From assembly GCF_032586155.1 (NCBI RefSeq), contig NZ_JAWHTC010000002.1, forward strand, positions 682,001 through 746,000: a stretch of 64,000 nucleotides of DNA, given 5' to 3'. Source of the DNA: JAWHTC01 sp032586155. Lineage in GTDB: Bacteria; Pseudomonadota; Alphaproteobacteria; Rhodobacterales; Rhodobacteraceae. The first letter of the stretch is position 1; every line of letters starts with the position of its first letter. The position numbers and the translations under genes were made by a program. Below, piece after piece: positions 62,318 through 64,000 of the stretch. The notes below the pieces were generated by a model. The model had not been told where the DNA came from. It saw only the letters and a list, made by a program, of their open reading frames with translations, and made no database searches.

Positions 62318-63502
62318 TCAGACACCGGTGTCGACGATTGCCTTGGCCAGCGCAGGCACCGTTTCGGCGTTCAACCCGGCCACGTTGATACGGCTGTCAC
62401 CCACCATGTAGATGCCGTTCTCGACCCGCAGTTTTTCAACCACGTCCGCCGGCAGACCCAGACGCGAGAACATGCCACGGTGCTGCGCAACAAAGCCGAA
62501 CTGGTCGCTTCCTGAGAGCTTTTGCAGTTCACCTGCCAGCTGTTCACGCAATTTCAGCATGCCCAGACGGGTCTCTTCCAGCTCGTCCTCCCACATCTTG
62601 CGCAGGGCGGGATCGGTCAGGATCATCGTCACCACGCGGGCACCATGATCGGGCGGGAAGGAATAGTTTTGACGGTTGAGAAAGCTGAGGTTTTCCTGGG
62701 TTACAGCAACCTTGCCCTTGTCGGCGCTGACACCCATCAGGATGCCGGTACGTTCACGGTAGACACCAAAGTTCTTGGAACAGCTCGCTGCGATCAAGGT
62801 CTCGGGACAGCTTGCCGCCACAAGACGGGTGGCCGCCGCATCCTCGTTCAGACCATCACCAAAGCCCTGGTAAGCCAGGTCGATCATCGGCAACGCGCCC
62901 TTGGCGTTCAGCTTGTCGATCACCTGTTGCCATTCGGTCAGGTTCAGGTTCGCGCCGGTCGGATTGTGACAGCAGCCGTGCAGCAGCACCACATCGCCTG
63001 CCTTCAGGCCATCGAGATCCGCCATCATGCCGTCGAAATCAACCGCCCGGGTTTCCTCGTCGAAATAACGGTAGGTGACCCGCTCGATGCCGAGGTAATC
63101 AATGATGCTCAGGTGGTTGGGCCAGGTCGGGTTCGAGGTGAATATCCGAGCATTGGGGTTGGCCATGCGGATCAGTTCGAACGCCTGACGGCAGGCACCG
63201 GTGCCGCCCGGTGTGGCAGCGGCCGCAACCTGATCACGGGCAACGGCGCCCTTGAGCACGAGATCGATCATTGCATCATGATAGGCCGGGTCACCCAGCA
63301 GGCCGACATAAGCCTTGGTTTCCTGCGTTTCGAGTAGTTGGCGTTCAGCCTCTTTCACCGCTTTCATCACCGGGGTGACGCCCTTAGCATTCTTGTAGAC
63401 GCCGACGCCAAGGTCGATCTTTCCCTCGCGCGGATCTTCGCGATGCATCTGCATCAGCTGCATGATCTTGTCGACGGGCTGGGTTTTGAGGTTCTCGAAC
63501 AT
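62318..63502 (-). CDS. Aromatic/aspartate aminotransferase (class I)
   Basis: 394 residues from the ATG at 63502 with GGAGAGA upstream. PLP Lys in AASCSKNFGVYRERTGI, and the substrate-binding LLHGCCHNPTGANLN and final SRINVAGLNAET show the TyrB/AspC branch. Transaminates aspartate or aromatic amino acids. Its start overlaps the stop of the sulfurtransferase gene by one base (TGATG). Confidence 0.94.
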   Translation of the reverse strand: MFENLKTQPVDKIMQLMQMHREDPREGKIDLGVGVYKNAKGVTPVMKAVKEAERQLLETQETKAYVGLLGDPAYHDAMIDLVLKGAVARDQVAAAATPGGTGACRQAFELIRMANPNARIFTSNPTWPNHLSIIDYLGIERVTYRYFDEETRAVDFDGMMADLDGLKAGDVVLLHGCCHNPTGANLNLTEWQQVIDKLNAKGALPMIDLAYQGFGDGLNEDAAATRLVAASCPETLIAASCSKNFGVYRERTGILMGVSADKGKVAVTQENLSFLNRQNYSFPPDHGARVVTMILTDPALRKMWEDELEETRLGMLKLREQLAGELQKLSGSDQFGFVAQHRGMFSRLGLPADVVEKLRVENGIYMVGDSRINVAGLNAETVPALAKAIVDTGV

Positions 63503-64000
63503 CAGGTCTCTCCAGTAGCAACAGGCAGGGTGGGGAAGGCACCCCATTCGGTCCATGAGCCGTCATAAACGGACCAATCGGTCTTGCCGATCCGCTCCAT
63601 TGCAAGCGACAGAACGCAGGCAGTGACGCCCGATCCGCAGGTCGTGATCGCGGGTTTGGAAAGGTCGACACCAGCTTTTTCAAAAATGGCGCGTAGGGTG
63701 TCAGCATCCTTCATCGTTTTGTCTTCATTGAGCAAGTCGAGGAAAGGCACGCTTTTCGAGCCGGGAATGTGACCGCCACGCAGACCTTCGCGCGGCTCAT
63801 CTTCGGTGCCTGCAAAACGCCCTGCCGAACGGGCGTCGATGATCTCGTAGTCGCCCAACTTGGACGCGGCAGACACCTGCGTCACGTCCTTGACGAGGTG
63901 GTTCTGGCGGCGCACCGTCATGTGGCGATCGCGGATCATTGGCGGCAAGTCCTCGATCTCGCGACCTTCGGCCTGCCACCTGGCAAAGCCGCCATCCAGA
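63502..64000 (-). CDS. sseA: 3-mercaptopyruvate/thiosulfate sulfurtransferase, 5' end outside window
   Basis: The visible C-terminal ~165 residues contain the second rhodanese domain with the active-site loop TTCGSGVTACVLSLAMERIG (Cys in CGSGVTA, the SseA form) and the end YDGSWTEWGAFPTLPVATGE. The frame continues past 63948 to the window edge (LDGGFARWQAEGREIEDLPP), so the gene starts beyond 64000. Transfers sulfur from mercaptopyruvate to cyanide or thiol acceptors. Confidence 0.93.
   Translation of the reverse strand, partial: LDGGFARWQAEGREIEDLPPMIRDRHMTVRRQNHLVKDVTQVSAASKLGDYEIIDARSAGRFAGTEDEPREGLRGGHIPGSKSVPFLDLLNEDKTMKDADTLRAIFEKAGVDLSKPAITTCGSGVTACVLSLAMERIGKTDWSVYDGSWTEWGAFPTLPVATGET

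Noticed and set aside
1..64000. CRISPR arrays, rRNA genes or complete tRNA genes
   Set aside because: No regularly spaced repeats, no rRNA-like sequence and only the partial tRNA-Lys at 2100-2144 were seen.

Overview
The window looks like a chromosome segment of a marine alphaproteobacterium of the Roseobacter group (Rhodobacteraceae). This is judged from high GC, an alphaproteobacterial petABC operon, roseobacter-type catabolic genes and overall protein style; no species is claimed.

Left edge (1-2144): the end of an integrated island. It carries a GHKL (MORC/MutL-like) ATPase fragment, a Vsr-type nuclease and a cytosine-C5 methyltransferase, all on the minus strand. It ends at a 45-bp copy of the 3' part of a tRNA-Lys(TTT), the scar left by tRNA-targeted integration. 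Next (2.6-9.1 kb) is a polyamine-type ABC transporter with an aminobutyraldehyde dehydrogenase in ydcSTUVW order, and a LysR regulator upstream. A gene graveyard follows (9.1-11.2 kb): the tail of an IetS-like subtilase, the 3' half of an IS5-family element with one terminal repeat, and remnants of nasS and nasT.

11.2-22.4 kb holds five genes for exported envelope proteins (four minus, one divergent plus). They share modules: a helical N-terminal unit, M23 peptidase domains, a TonB/TolA-like C-terminal domain, peptidoglycan-binding domains and a CxxC beta module. I do not recognise this set as a described system. petABC (cytochrome bc1) follows.

25.6-31.1 kb looks like a compact signalling unit. 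A Crp-family regulator is divergent from a FecR-domain protein and a CHASE2 class III nucleotide cyclase. Around them lie three small exported-protein genes, each preceded by a Crp-type palindrome (TGTGA-N6-TCACA, two perfect and one with a single mismatch). The regulator keeps the CRP-type nucleotide-binding and DNA-contact residues, so a locally encoded second-messenger regulon is the simplest reading. This is the strongest candidate here for an undescribed system.

The rest is mostly housekeeping and catabolism: thiBPQ with a TPP riboswitch, aroC, an HD hydrolase, transporters, a thioredoxin/CcdA pair, HU, AMP nucleosidase, an aldolase with tandem sterol-desaturase-like proteins, a carnitine/acyl-CoA cluster (GlxA regulator, acyl-CoA dehydrogenase, NDP-forming acyl-CoA synthetase, caiD), a FlaA1/CapD-type sugar dehydratase, a split MnmC pair, lytic transglycosylase, dapA, a DEAD-box helicase with a long basic tail, an aromatic/aspartate aminotransferase, and the 3' part of a sulfurtransferase gene at the right edge.
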